Source: an uncultured Lachnospiraceae bacterium
GTDB taxonomy: Bacteria > Bacillota > Clostridia > Lachnospirales > Lachnospiraceae
Direction of reading: 5' to 3'
Assembly (NCBI GenBank): GCA_902779395.1
Contig: CACZBK010000008.1
Coordinates: forward strand, 62,001-126,000
DNA length: 64,000 nucleotides
Shown: positions 17,710 through 26,427 of the stretch, one piece after another
How the letters are laid out: each line of letters begins with the position of its first letter
How positions within the stretch are numbered: position 1 is the stretch's first letter
The notes under the pieces: generated by a model
What the model saw: the letters and a program-made list of their open reading frames with translations, nothing else
The model's database searches: none
What the model was told of the DNA's origin: nothing
Position numbers and translations under genes: made by a program

Positions 17710-19086
17710 TTAGTTATCTTCCATGGCCGCAGCCACTTTCAGCATTATAGCGCATTCGATACGCTTTCTCTGAAGCTCACAGCCCACTTCGTAAGCACCG
17801 TAAATATCTCCGGTAAAATGCTGTGAATTAGCCATACAGCCTCCGCTGCAGTAATACTTTGCGAAACAATCCTTACATGACGGCTTTGAATATACGTTAC
17901 AATTATGAAACTTGTCACGAAGTTCCGTATTCTGTATCCCGTCAGTCACATTCCCCAGCTTAAAGCTTTCCTCACCGACAAACTGATGACAGGGATATAT
18001 ATCCCCCCAGGGCGTAACCGAAACATATTCACATCCCGCACCGCATCCTGAAAGCCTCTTATAAACGCAGGGCCCGCATTCAAGATCTATCATAAAATGG
18101 AAGAAATTGAAGGGATCACCTTCTTTTCTTCTCTTAAGCATCTCAGAAGCAAGTATGTCATACTGTTCAAGAAGTACCGGCACATCTTCATCCGTAAGAG
18201 CATAATCCATCTCGGGAGAAGCCACCACCGGTTCAACCGAGATCTGTTTAAAGCCCAGATCTGCGAGATGAATGACATCTGCAGCAAAATCCGTATTAAA
18301 ATGAGTGTATGTCCCCCGGACATAGTAATTCATCTGGTCACGGGATTCTGCGGCTTTGATATACTTAGGCACTATATCATCATAGCTTCCGCCCCCCTTT
18401 CGGTAAGGCCGCATACGATCGTGTACTTCTTTTCTGCCGTCTATGGAAAGTACCAGATTGCTCATTTCCTTATTGGCAAATTCCAGAATATCATCAGTGA
18501 GAAGTGTACCGTTTGTGGTAAGTGTAAAACGAAAGTTCTTATCATGTTCCTTTTCTATGGAACGTCCGTACTCAACCAGCCGTTTTACCACATCCCAGTT
18601 CATAAGCGGTTCACCGCCGAAAAAATCCACTTCCAGATTCTTTCTGCTTCCTGAATGTGCCACCAGGTAATCGAGCGCCTGTTTCCCGACTTCAAACGAC
18701 ATAAGGCCGCAGGGGCCGTAATACTCACCCTCTCCGGCAAAGCAATACCTGCATGCAAGATTGCAGGCATGAGCGATATGCAGGCACATAGCCTTAACGA
18801 CTGTCTCCCTGCCGGTATAAGCCTCTATCTGTTTTTCATAATCATCCCTTGCGTAGAGTCTGCCGGCATTCTTAAGCTCCAGTATCTCCGCTAACGCCTC
18901 TTTCCTCTCTATGTCGGCAAGGCCTCCGCCCAGCCTTTCCGCTATTGCTTCATCAGAAAGCCCGTTTTCCAGAGCTTCCTCTACAAGCGGTATCAGATCA
19001 TAGACTACATCATCAACTACATGAACGCTGCCGCTGTCTACATCAAGGACTATATTGTAACCATGACTTTTATATCTGTGTACCAT
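17710..19086 (-). CDS. scfB: SCIFF peptide maturase (radical SAM, thioether-forming)
   Basis: 458 residues. Radical SAM/SPASM enzyme that forms Cys-to-alpha-carbon thioether links in the SCIFF peptide. The N-terminal region (MVHRYKSHGYNIVLDVDSGS) is the peptide-recognition domain typical of this family. The SAM cluster is C108-NLA-C112-RY-C115. SPASM cysteines follow in CGPCVYKRLSGCGAGC, PCHQF and CKDCFAKYYCSGGC, giving two auxiliary clusters. No good ribosome site precedes the ATG at 19086, which agrees with low expression relative to the peptide, and a hairpin lies between scfA and scfB. Confidence 0.95.
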   Translation of the reverse strand: MVHRYKSHGYNIVLDVDSGSVHVVDDVVYDLIPLVEEALENGLSDEAIAERLGGGLADIERKEALAEILELKNAGRLYARDDYEKQIEAYTGRETVVKAMCLHIAHACNLACRYCFAGEGEYYGPCGLMSFEVGKQALDYLVAHSGSRKNLEVDFFGGEPLMNWDVVKRLVEYGRSIEKEHDKNFRFTLTTNGTLLTDDILEFANKEMSNLVLSIDGRKEVHDRMRPYRKGGGSYDDIVPKYIKAAESRDQMNYYVRGTYTHFNTDFAADVIHLADLGFKQISVEPVVASPEMDYALTDEDVPVLLEQYDILASEMLKRRKEGDPFNFFHFMIDLECGPCVYKRLSGCGAGCEYVSVTPWGDIYPCHQFVGEESFKLGNVTDGIQNTELRDKFHNCNVYSKPSCKDCFAKYYCSGGCMANSQHFTGDIYGAYEVGCELQRKRIECAIMLKVAAAMEDN

Positions 19087-19106
19087 ATTTTTTCACAACA
19101 AAACAC

Positions 19107-19137
19107 GGGAAACAGTGGCGTTTAACCGCTGTTCCCC
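19107..19137 (-). terminator. scfA-scfB attenuating hairpin
   Basis: On the minus strand GGGAACAG and CTGTTTCCC pair with one bulge around a 13-base loop and are followed by a T-rich stretch. It probably lets most transcripts stop after the abundant peptide gene while a fraction reads into scfB. Confidence 0.55.
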
Positions 19138-19166
19138 AGTTATCTTACCTGACCGATCCCTGCAGA

Positions 19167-19319
19167 TTACTTGGAACTCTTTACCTGCTCGCAGCTCTGG
19201 TTGCCTACGGTGCAGCTTGTCTTGCATGCGCTCTGGCATGAAGTCTGGCACTCACCGCATCCGCCCTTCTGCAGGCTCTTCTTAAAATCTCTGGTATCAA
19301 GGCTCTTGATATGCTTCAT
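19167..19319 (-). CDS. scfA: SCIFF ranthipeptide precursor (six cysteines in forty-five)
   Basis: A 50-residue peptide starting MKHIKSLDTRDFKKSLQ and ending with the highly conserved SCQSACKTSCTVGNQSCE segment. Cysteines fall at 21, 24, 28, 32, 36 and 43, the spacing that names the family. The peptide is modified by ScfB into a thioether-linked ranthipeptide; its biological role has been tied to quorum sensing and metabolism in Clostridia but is not settled. A GGAGG site precedes the ATG and a consensus-like promoter lies at 19366-19394. Confidence 0.96.
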   Translation of the reverse strand: MKHIKSLDTRDFKKSLQKGGCGECQTSCQSACKTSCTVGNQSCEQVKSSK

Positions 19320-19365
19320 TATTTTTTCCTCCATAAATTAGTACTTGCATTTTTGCACGAGCCAC

Positions 19366-19394
19366 ACTATAACACATTTCATTTTATTATGCAA
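19366..19394 (-). promoter_or_regulatory. promoter of scfA-scfB-secDF
   Basis: Minus strand TTGCAT (19389-19394), 17 bp, TATAGT (19366-19371). Its -35 box is one arm of a 16-bp palindrome. Confidence 0.65.
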
Positions 19395-19403
19395 GCTTGC
19401 ATA
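19388..19403. promoter_or_regulatory. 16-bp perfect palindrome shared by two divergent promoters
   Basis: TATGCAAGCTTGCATA. Each arm supplies a TTGCAT -35 hexamer, one for scfA on the minus strand and one for the CorC/HlyC gene on the plus strand. Either this is the geometric result of back-to-back promoters or a dimeric regulator binds here and controls both. Confidence 0.55.
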
Positions 19404-19425
19404 TAATCCGGATATCTGATAATAT
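19397..19425 (+). promoter_or_regulatory. promoter of the CorC/HlyC gene
   Basis: TTGCAT (19397-19402), 17-bp spacer, TAATAT (19420-19425), about 37 bp before the start codon. Confidence 0.55.
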
Positions 19426-19461
19426 TTCATAATATTATTTGAAAGACTCTTTGGGAGGAAT

Positions 19462-20754
19462 ATGGAAACCCCGCAATTGATAAATTTTATCATACTGCTC
19501 ATACTCCTTTTACTGTCAGCTTTTTTTTCGTCAGCTGAGACAGCATTTACAACCGTTAAAAAGGTACGTCTGAATATATTAAAAGAGGAAGGTAATAAAC
19601 GTGCCGCTCTCGTTCTTAAGATACTTGAAAATCCCAGCAAAATGCTATCCACCATTCTCATAGGCAATAATGTTGTTAATATTTCCGCCTCCGCTCTTTC
19701 TACCATGCTGGCCACAGAACTCTTCGGAAACATGGCTGTAGGTATAGCGACCGGAATACTGACTCTTCTTGTCCTTCTTTTCGGCGAGATACTCCCAAAG
19801 ACTCTGGCCCTTCGCAGCAATGAACGATGCGCACTTGGCTACGCCCCCTTTATACGTGCCCTGTCCGTGATCCTTACCCCGCTCATCTTTGTTATCGATA
19901 AGCTTTCTAACGGGATCCTCCGTCTGCTGGGTGTTGATCCGAACAAAAAAGTCATACGCATCACCGAAAGCGAACTGTTAAGCTATGTTGATGTCGGACA
20001 TCAGGATGGTGTCATAGAAAGCGAAGAACGCGAGATGATCCATAATATGTTCGAATTTTCCGATGCGATAGCCAGGGATATCATGATCCCCCGAGTAAAC
20101 ATGATAATGGCAGATCTGCATGACTCTTATGACGATATAAAAGCTCTTTTCAAAGAGCATATGTACACACGTCTTCCGATATATAAAGACGAACCCGATA
20201 ATATCGTGGGTGTTATCAACATCAAGGATTTTCTCTTTCTCGAGGATCCCGAGCACTTCCATATAAACAAGATCATGCGTGAGCCTTACTATACTTATGA
20301 GTCAAAAAAGATCGCCGATCTGTTAAACGAAATGCGCAAAAAGAACCAATCTGTCTGTATAGTACTCAATGAATACGGTACTGCCGAAGGAATGATAAGC
20401 ATGGAGGATATGGTCGAAGAAATAATAGGCCAGATAAGGGACGAATACGATGCCGATGAAGCCGAACTTTTAAAGCCGCTTTCCGACAGAGAATATCTTG
20501 TGGATGGCACAATGAACCTGGATGATATTAACGAGCAGCTTGGTACTTCTTACGAAAGTGAAGATTACGATTCGATCAGCGGTATCATCATAGAACAGCT
20601 TGATGACCGTCTGCCTGCGGAAGGCGAGACTGTCTCTCTGCCTGACGGCACCGTACTCAAGGTCGAAAAACTGGATAATCAGCGCATCGAAACTGTAAGG
20701 CTTACACTGCCGGAGAAGGAAGTTCCCAAAGACAGCGAGAGTGAAAAATCATAA
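19462..20754 (+). CDS. CNNM/CorC/HlyC family membrane protein with CBS pair
   Basis: 430 residues. DUF21 (CNNM) membrane domain with three to four spans in residues 1-190, including LLLSAFFSSAETAF and ILLNP-type SKMLSTILIGNNVVNI; then two CBS domains about 205-325 (IMIPRVNM, TRLPIYKDEPDNIVGVINIKDFL) and the C-terminal CorC_HlyC domain (REYLVDGTMNLDDINE). Family members move or regulate Mg2+ efflux; older annotations call them haemolysins. GGGAGGAA precedes the ATG. It converges on the response regulator gene with only eight bases between the stops and no clear terminator. Confidence 0.9.
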   Translation: METPQLINFIILLILLLLSAFFSSAETAFTTVKKVRLNILKEEGNKRAALVLKILENPSKMLSTILIGNNVVNISASALSTMLATELFGNMAVGIATGILTLLVLLFGEILPKTLALRSNERCALGYAPFIRALSVILTPLIFVIDKLSNGILRLLGVDPNKKVIRITESELLSYVDVGHQDGVIESEEREMIHNMFEFSDAIARDIMIPRVNMIMADLHDSYDDIKALFKEHMYTRLPIYKDEPDNIVGVINIKDFLFLEDPEHFHINKIMREPYYTYESKKIADLLNEMRKKNQSVCIVLNEYGTAEGMISMEDMVEEIIGQIRDEYDADEAELLKPLSDREYLVDGTMNLDDINEQLGTSYESEDYDSISGIIIEQLDDRLPAEGETVSLPDGTVLKVEKLDNQRIETVRLTLPEKEVPKDSESEKS

Positions 20755-20762
20755 CAGTATCC

Positions 20763-21374
20763 TCAGGACAGCGCCACTACCAGCTTAACCCGATCATGTA
20801 TCCCCGTCTTGTCATAGATCGAAGAAATATAATTCTTGACCGTCCCCTCTGAAATAAAAAGTTTATCGGCTATCTGCTTATTGCTCAGGCCTTCCACGAG
20901 CAAAGAAGCTATCTCCCGCTCCCTGTCCGTCAATTCCTCGTACAGGGACTTATTATTATTCTTACTCATCATCGCGGTAAGCCGCTGCATGACCTTGGGA
21001 TCGAGCACGCTTACACCGTTCATAAGCTGGGATATAGCGCCTAGTATGGCATCTTTCCCGGAGTCCTTTAAAAGATATCCGTCAGCGCCGTTGCTGATCG
21101 CCTCGGTGATATTACCGTCATCATAAAACGTGGTAAGCACCAGTATGCGGATACCGGGATATTTCTTTTTAAGATGCCCTATCAGTTCGATCCCTCCCAT
21201 ACCTTTCATGTTCAGGTCCACCAGGGCGATATCACAGGATACATCTTTAAGCAGCTTAAGGCATTCATTACCGTCGTGAGCTTTCCCCACTATCTCCATG
21301 TCATTTAAAGACAGTATTATCTCCAGACTGTCAAGGAGCATTTCTTCATCATCTACAAGTAAAACCCTGTACAT
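20763..21374 (-). CDS. NarL/FixJ-family response regulator
   Basis: About 203 residues starting MYRVLLVDDEEML. The receiver has the acidic pair DDEE, the phosphoacceptor Asp in CDIALVDLNMKGMGG and the Lys in YLLKDSGK. The C-terminal LuxR-type helix-turn-helix reads LTDREREIASLLVEGLSNKQIADKLFISEGTVKNY (cited in pieces: LTDRERE, GLSNKQIA, EGTVKNYIS). The ATG at 21374 has AAGGA seven bases upstream; a further in-frame ATG at 21395 overlaps the kinase stop as ATGA. It is the cognate regulator of the kinase immediately upstream and probably controls the adjacent ABC operon. Confidence 0.9.
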   Translation of the reverse strand: MYRVLLVDDEEMLLDSLEIILSLNDMEIVGKAHDGNECLKLLKDVSCDIALVDLNMKGMGGIELIGHLKKKYPGIRILVLTTFYDDGNITEAISNGADGYLLKDSGKDAILGAISQLMNGVSVLDPKVMQRLTAMMSKNNNKSLYEELTDREREIASLLVEGLSNKQIADKLFISEGTVKNYISSIYDKTGIHDRVKLVVALS

Positions 21375-21391
21375 AAGCTTTTCCTTTTCTT

Positions 21392-22564
21392 TCATTTTAT
21401 CTGCATAGGCAGTTCTATCATCGCACAGAATCCGTTTTCATTCTTAAACTCTGTATTTCCACCGCAGCGCTGTGCGTATGACGCAAGCTTCTTAAGTCCG
21501 AATCCGTTTCTGATCAGTTCATCAGCATTCTCTTTGTTAAAAACACTGTGCCCGTTATCCTTAACTTCCATCCGGATGTGAGTCGAATCCGCCGTTATCT
21601 TTACGATAAACTGTGTTGCTTTGCCATGTTTTACCCCGTTGGTAAGCATTTCGCTGAGCGCCCCGCTTAAGAATTCCGCATGTTCCTTCGGGAGCATCAG
21701 ACTCTCCGAGTACAGATCCTTTATCAGGTCGCAGTTTATCTGCGTATCCATGGTAAATTCATTTATGATATTGTCAGTATAGCATAAGAGGTCTTTGATG
21801 GAAACATCCTCATCCTCCGTATCCAATGCCCTGACAGCGCTGCGTATCGCTTCCAGGCTGCCCCGTATTCGTCCCGAAGCATCATTCATGCGCTTATGCG
21901 CCTCCTGCGGATCCTTATCAAAGAGCATGTCCGCGGCATCCAGTGTCATTATAGCGGCCGTGATCGAATGCCCCACGCTGTTATGGATATTACGGCTTAT
22001 ATTCTCACGTTCCATCAGCCGCGCGTTTTTGTTCTCATAAAAGCTCTGCCTGATCATTTCATTATTTCTTTTTATTTCATGCATTTCCGATAAGCTGGCA
22101 CGCTGAAGTCGTTCCCTGTCGGTTCTTCTTCTCTTTTCTTCCTTCTGCCATGCTGTTTGAATGAGCAGGATAATGACCGCAGCTGCTGTCAGCATCATGA
22201 TCTCTGCCAGTTTATGTGCCAGAAAGTTTGCAATGTCAATATCATTGCTCATACACATCATCAGTCTTACGACAGCAGAACATATAAAGACTGCTTCGGC
22301 AAGCACCGTATCGATCCATCTGCGCTTTAGAGGCAGCAGCATAAATATAAGGCAGCTATACCACTGTCCAAGCGCAAAAGCAAAAGACAATACCATCTGC
22401 AGGATAATGACACTCTTATCCTCATCATCCTTCATATATGACATCGTGGCAATGATCATAATAACGCTGCCAAGCAGCAGTACCGGATATGTATGTTCCG
22501 ATACCACTGCCGAGATGATAGTCAATATCATAATGCTTATGTCTTTAATAATGATACCTGTCAT
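21392..22564 (-). CDS. sensor histidine kinase (HisKA_3/DesK-LiaS type)
   Basis: About 390 residues. Six membrane segments in the first 140 residues with little external sequence, a coiled coil rich in Glu and Arg, a dimerisation box with ERENISRNIHNSVGHS (His near 194) and an HATPase domain with GALSEMLTNGVKHG and EVKDNG...NGFGLKKL. Short intramembrane sensors of this kind often watch an associated ABC transporter. The ATG at 22564 has AAGGAAG seven bases upstream; the in-frame ATG at 22594 would overlap the permease gene and lacks a site. Confidence 0.85.
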   Translation of the reverse strand: MTGIIIKDISIMILTIISAVVSEHTYPVLLLGSVIMIIATMSYMKDDEDKSVIILQMVLSFAFALGQWYSCLIFMLLPLKRRWIDTVLAEAVFICSAVVRLMMCMSNDIDIANFLAHKLAEIMMLTAAAVIILLIQTAWQKEEKRRRTDRERLQRASLSEMHEIKRNNEMIRQSFYENKNARLMERENISRNIHNSVGHSITAAIMTLDAADMLFDKDPQEAHKRMNDASGRIRGSLEAIRSAVRALDTEDEDVSIKDLLCYTDNIINEFTMDTQINCDLIKDLYSESLMLPKEHAEFLSGALSEMLTNGVKHGKATQFIVKITADSTHIRMEVKDNGHSVFNKENADELIRNGFGLKKLASYAQRCGGNTEFKNENGFCAMIELPMQIK

Positions 22565-22577
22565 TAAAAAGCTTCCT

Positions 22578-23672
22578 TTAAAACTCTGTAACATCCGCCT
22601 TTGACATCGCTTTTGATCTGCTGATCACATTAGGTATCAGCACACACAGATCCGATATCGCAAATGCTGATAGTCCCAGCTTTGAAAAGTACGGAAGGTA
22701 CTGTCCTTTGGGTATATAATACAATTCATTCATCATAAATGTGAAGACCAGACTTATCAAAATGCCCGCAGCTATCCCGCACAGATCCGTTGCCAGCATT
22801 TCTGAAGCACACTTTCTGAATATCCTGCCTTTACTCATGCCCAGTGCCCTGTAGATGCCAAACTCATATGTCCTTTTTATAAAGTGCCCGGTCAGCACCG
22901 TACCGACTGTTATGGCATGTATCACCGAAAGCAATACTATTATCGCCAGGAAAATATAATCAAAAGGCTTCAGCTGTTCATCTATCGTTTCCGACATCAT
23001 CTGTTCTACCCAAACCATGCGGCTGCCGGCTTTTTCTTTAAGATACTCACGAAGATCATTTCCGGACATCTCATCGCTCATCACATAGGCCCGAAGAAGC
23101 GTATCGTTATCATTTATCACATAAAAAAGCATGTAACTGTTATCATCCGTAAGAGCAGCAACTTTATATGATCCTCTGATATTCTCACACGTTTTTTCAT
23201 CGATCACATCGCCTTCTTTAAGACCGTATTGCGCTGCCAATGCTTTGGACATTATCACGCTCCGGTTACCTGCATTTGAAAGATCACAGTCTATCCCCAG
23301 ATGATCAAATGCTGTCTTTAGATCCCCGACACTGTTAAACACCATTGAGCTGCTGCCCATTTCAATGCCCATTGTCGTCATCCAGTCAAGTCCCGAATAT
23401 CCTCTCGAAGTACGCATCAGCACAGTCAGCTTATTGTCATTCTTAAGCTCTGCGATAAATGATCCGAAGTCTTTGAAATCTTCATCTTTTGTCATTGCAT
23501 TTATCAGGCATATCTTTGAATCATACTCTTCGATCTTATCCCAGTAATACTGCATGCTGCTGATATAGTTTCCCGCAACAAACAGCAGCACGGTACACAT
23601 AAACAGAATGATCAGTATGCCCGATCTTAATTTATTCTCTTTGATGTAATAAAAAGATGATAATGGATTCAT
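22578..23672 (-). CDS. FtsX-type ABC transporter permease
   Basis: About 364 residues from MNPLSSFYYIKENKLRSGILI. One N-terminal span, an exterior domain of roughly 200 residues and three C-terminal spans including YEFGIYRALGMSKGRIFRK, the cytoplasmic coupling segment typical of MacB/FtsX permeases. ATG overlaps the stop of the ATPase gene by four bases (ATGA), which selects this start over the upstream one at 23708. It works with the ATPase and the second permease as a mechanotransmission-type exporter. Confidence 0.88.
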   Translation of the reverse strand: MNPLSSFYYIKENKLRSGILIILFMCTVLLFVAGNYISSMQYYWDKIEEYDSKICLINAMTKDEDFKDFGSFIAELKNDNKLTVLMRTSRGYSGLDWMTTMGIEMGSSSMVFNSVGDLKTAFDHLGIDCDLSNAGNRSVIMSKALAAQYGLKEGDVIDEKTCENIRGSYKVAALTDDNSYMLFYVINDNDTLLRAYVMSDEMSGNDLREYLKEKAGSRMVWVEQMMSETIDEQLKPFDYIFLAIIVLLSVIHAITVGTVLTGHFIKRTYEFGIYRALGMSKGRIFRKCASEMLATDLCGIAAGILISLVFTFMMNELYYIPKGQYLPYFSKLGLSAFAISDLCVLIPNVISRSKAMSKADVTEF

Positions 23673-24340
23673 TCTGCTTCTCCGTTCACACTGATCTCTC
23701 CGTCCCACATCTCTATGACCGAATCTGCGTCCTTTAATATGCTCTTATCGTGTGTTACTACCAGCACCAGCCTGTCTTTTGAATACTCCTTTAAGATCTT
23801 CATAACATTGTACGCGTTCTCATGGTCCAAGGATGCTGTAGGTTCATCTGCAAATATGACCTTCGGATCGTTTATGACCGCTCTGGCTATGGCAACCCTC
23901 TGGCACTGCCCGCCGGAAAGCTTTGCCGGCTTTTTATTAAACTCTCTTTCGCCTATGCCCAGCTCTTTAAGTATATCTTCAGCCTTTTTACGAAGCGCTT
24001 TATCTTTCCCGTTAGCAGCAACCATAACATTATCTACAGCTCCCATATACGGTACCAGATAGTGTTTCTGAAAGACAAAACCAAACTCACTGCGCCGCAG
24101 CTGTTCTCTTTGCGCATTGCTGCATTCACACAGCTCCCGGCCGTTATAGACTATACTGCCTTCCGTGGGTTTTTTAAGAGTCGAAATACAATACATAAGC
24201 GTACTCTTTCCGCTGCCCGAAGGTCCTATGATACCTATAAGTCCTTTATCGGGAAGTTTAAGGTCAAAGCCCTTTAAGGCATACATCTTTTCTTCTTTTT
24301 CCATGTCGTAGATCATACAGATCTTTTTTATATCGAACAT
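23669..24340 (-). CDS. ABC transporter ATP-binding protein (MacB/LolD-like)
   Basis: 223 residues. Walker A GPSGSGKSTL, Q-loop region FVFQKHYLVPYM, signature LSGGQCQRVAIARA, Walker B KVIFADEPTASLD and switch VVTHDKSI are all intact. The size and motifs fit the MacB/LolD/FtsE group that powers periplasmic or extracellular work rather than bulk import. It lies between its two permease genes, 11 bp after the first and overlapping the second. Confidence 0.93.
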   Translation of the reverse strand: MFDIKKICMIYDMEKEEKMYALKGFDLKLPDKGLIGIIGPSGSGKSTLMYCISTLKKPTEGSIVYNGRELCECSNAQREQLRRSEFGFVFQKHYLVPYMGAVDNVMVAANGKDKALRKKAEDILKELGIGEREFNKKPAKLSGGQCQRVAIARAVINDPKVIFADEPTASLDHENAYNVMKILKEYSKDRLVLVVTHDKSILKDADSVIEMWDGEISVNGEAE

Positions 24341-24351
24341 AGATTTCCTCC

Positions 24352-25512
24352 CTAGTCTTCTATTGCATCTATAGTTTTTACTTTATTTATCCCCAGTATC
24401 ACCGGTATCTGCAAGGCCCCCATGATAATTACGTATGCTGCAGCTATCTTAAATATCACTTCCGGCATAAATATGCGGCAGTATAGTCCCTTTGCCTCTA
24501 TGAGCAATTTATATATGATCCATCCTCCGCACAGACCAAGTACCATTCCTATCAGACTTCCGCTCAGGAAGATAAAGAGCATTTCCCTCATGATCATTCC
24601 GTAGATCGCGCTGCGGCTGTATCCTATCGACATATACAGACAGTATTCACTTATGCGGTTTCTGATATAAGCTATATAGGCGATCAAAACCGTAAAGGCC
24701 AAAAACAGCATTGCTGCCAGGTACATAACATCAATAACTTTGTCTAAAACGCCTTTTACCTCTTCATCATAGAATTTTTTATAATCCACTTCGTCTGTTA
24801 CTTTATCTGTATCCGATGCATTTATTCCAAGCTGCTTAAGCACAGCTCTCATATCATATATACTCTCATCTTTTTCTACTGCGATCGCCCAGCCGCTGTT
24901 AGTATATCCGTTAGGGGTGCCGACTCCCATCATTGTGGGCGAGCTTATTATCCCCACTATCGTAAAGGTCTCATTGTAAGCATTGGGGTTAAAATGATCA
25001 CCTATCTCTTTGCCGTTATTCTTCATCACCGTTTCATCCACAAGCACCTCTCCGGCACCTGACGGCATCCTTCCCGCTTTAAGGCGCGCATTTAGATGGT
25101 CCAGAAAGCCCGGTATTTCTTCCGGTTCCAAAAGCGGTATCTCATAACCTATCATCCCGAATACAGCCTGATAAGTACACATTATTACCTGCGTGTAATA
25201 CACGTCCGTAATGCCGTCAACGCCTTTCAGCTTTTCTATCAGTTCGTTCTGCTTCTCATCGTAGGCCGCCTGCAGCGCCCCGGTATCGGTATAGTTATCA
25301 GGATCTATGCCATAGCTCTCAAGTGACAGAGAAAGATATGCGATCTTCTTCGGAAGCGTATATACTATCGGTTCAAAGCTTTCGATCGAAACGTTTAAAA
25401 GCATCGCTATCAGATACATTGCGGTAAATACCATCATCAGCGCCACTACCATCGCGCCTACTCTCTTTTTATTATTCTTAATGAATTTCCATGCGGATAA
25501 TTCTGCCCTCAT
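24352..25512 (-). CDS. FtsX-type ABC transporter permease
   Basis: About 386 residues. N-terminal span at VGAMVVALMMVFTAMYLIAML, an exterior domain of about 220 residues, and three C-terminal spans with YCLYMSIGYSRSAIYGMI as the coupling segment. The ATG at 25512 has AAAGGAG six bases upstream; the frame is open to 25569 but without a ribosome site. It is the first gene of a five-gene operon (permease, ATPase, permease, kinase, regulator), probably for export of or defence against a lipid-associated compound or antimicrobial peptide. Confidence 0.87.
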   Translation of the reverse strand: MRAELSAWKFIKNNKKRVGAMVVALMMVFTAMYLIAMLLNVSIESFEPIVYTLPKKIAYLSLSLESYGIDPDNYTDTGALQAAYDEKQNELIEKLKGVDGITDVYYTQVIMCTYQAVFGMIGYEIPLLEPEEIPGFLDHLNARLKAGRMPSGAGEVLVDETVMKNNGKEIGDHFNPNAYNETFTIVGIISSPTMMGVGTPNGYTNSGWAIAVEKDESIYDMRAVLKQLGINASDTDKVTDEVDYKKFYDEEVKGVLDKVIDVMYLAAMLFLAFTVLIAYIAYIRNRISEYCLYMSIGYSRSAIYGMIMREMLFIFLSGSLIGMVLGLCGGWIIYKLLIEAKGLYCRIFMPEVIFKIAAAYVIIMGALQIPVILGINKVKTIDAIED

Positions 25513-25572
25513 CGCCGCTCCTTTATCTGTACCGGTCATTCTGAGCATTATGATAAAGCATCCTCTCATACA

Positions 25573-25613
25573 AAAAAAGTGACCGCGGTCATATCTTTGT
25601 ATGACTGCGGTCA
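25573..25613 (-). terminator. terminator after rlmB
   Basis: On the minus strand TGACCGCAGTCATA and TATGACCGCGGTCA pair over 14 bases with one mismatch and are followed by a run of seven T. It ends the ispF-cysS-mrnC-rlmB transcript. Confidence 0.9.
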
Positions 25614-25645
25614 GATTATTAAATGTTCGTGTTTATCGGATGACT

Positions 25646-26392
25646 TTAGTTCTGATAATCCCTCTGCCTTACTATCTCATAGGCTAGTACACCGGCAGCT
25701 ACCGATGCATTAAGCGAATCAAGCTTCCCGATCATAGGAATGGATACTTTATAATCACACTTCTCCTTAACCAGGCGGCTTACGCCTTCTCCTTCAGAAC
25801 CTATCACCAGACCGATCGAACCGGTGAGGTTTGCTTTATACATCACATCCCCGTCCATATCGGCGCAGGCAAACCACATTCCTTCTTTCTTGAGACTCTC
25901 TATTGTCTGTACCAGATTGGTAACTCTGGCAACCGGCAGATAATTAAGCGCCCCGGCAGAAGTTCTGGCAACCGTAGGCGTAAGTCCTACCGCTCTGTTC
26001 TTGGGTATCACCACACCGTGGGCTCCGGCCTGATAAGCAGTACGTATTATAGCGCCAAGGTTATGCGGATCCTCTATGCCGTCCAGGAAGAAAAGGAAAG
26101 GCGCGCGCCCGCTTTCCTCTGCCGCTTTCATAATATCTTCAAGCTCTGCATATTCATACGCGGCAGCTATTGCGATAACTCCCTGATGCTTTCCGGTCTG
26201 CGAAAGCTGGTCCAGGCGTTCCTTAGCCACATACTTGATAAGGCAGTCATTCTTTTTGGCTTCTCTTTTGATGGTCAGTACCGGACCATCCTGGCAGCCG
26301 TCAAGTACATATATCTTATCTATTGTCTTACCGCTGCGGAATGCTTCCAGCACCGCATTACGGCCTTCTATCTGTGATTCTGAATATCCCAT
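25646..26392 (-). CDS. rlmB: 23S rRNA 2'-O-methyltransferase RlmB (TrmH/SpoU family)
   Basis: 248 residues. N-terminal L30-like substrate domain (IEGRNAVLEAFRSGKTIDKIY) and SPOUT methyltransferase domain with the three knot motifs: DGIEDPHNLGAIIRTA, LVIGSEGEGVSRLV and SIPMIGKLDSLNASVAAGVL. Methylates the ribose of G2251 (E. coli numbering) in the peptidyl-transferase centre using S-adenosylmethionine. The order cysS-mrnC-rlmB is conserved in Firmicutes, which supports the call. Confidence 0.94.
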   Translation of the reverse strand: MGYSESQIEGRNAVLEAFRSGKTIDKIYVLDGCQDGPVLTIKREAKKNDCLIKYVAKERLDQLSQTGKHQGVIAIAAAYEYAELEDIMKAAEESGRAPFLFFLDGIEDPHNLGAIIRTAYQAGAHGVVIPKNRAVGLTPTVARTSAGALNYLPVARVTNLVQTIESLKKEGMWFACADMDGDVMYKANLTGSIGLVIGSEGEGVSRLVKEKCDYKVSIPMIGKLDSLNASVAAGVLAYEIVRQRDYQN

Positions 26393-26427
26393 GATAAACC
26401 TTTCATTCTCTGGTTATTGTACTTCTG

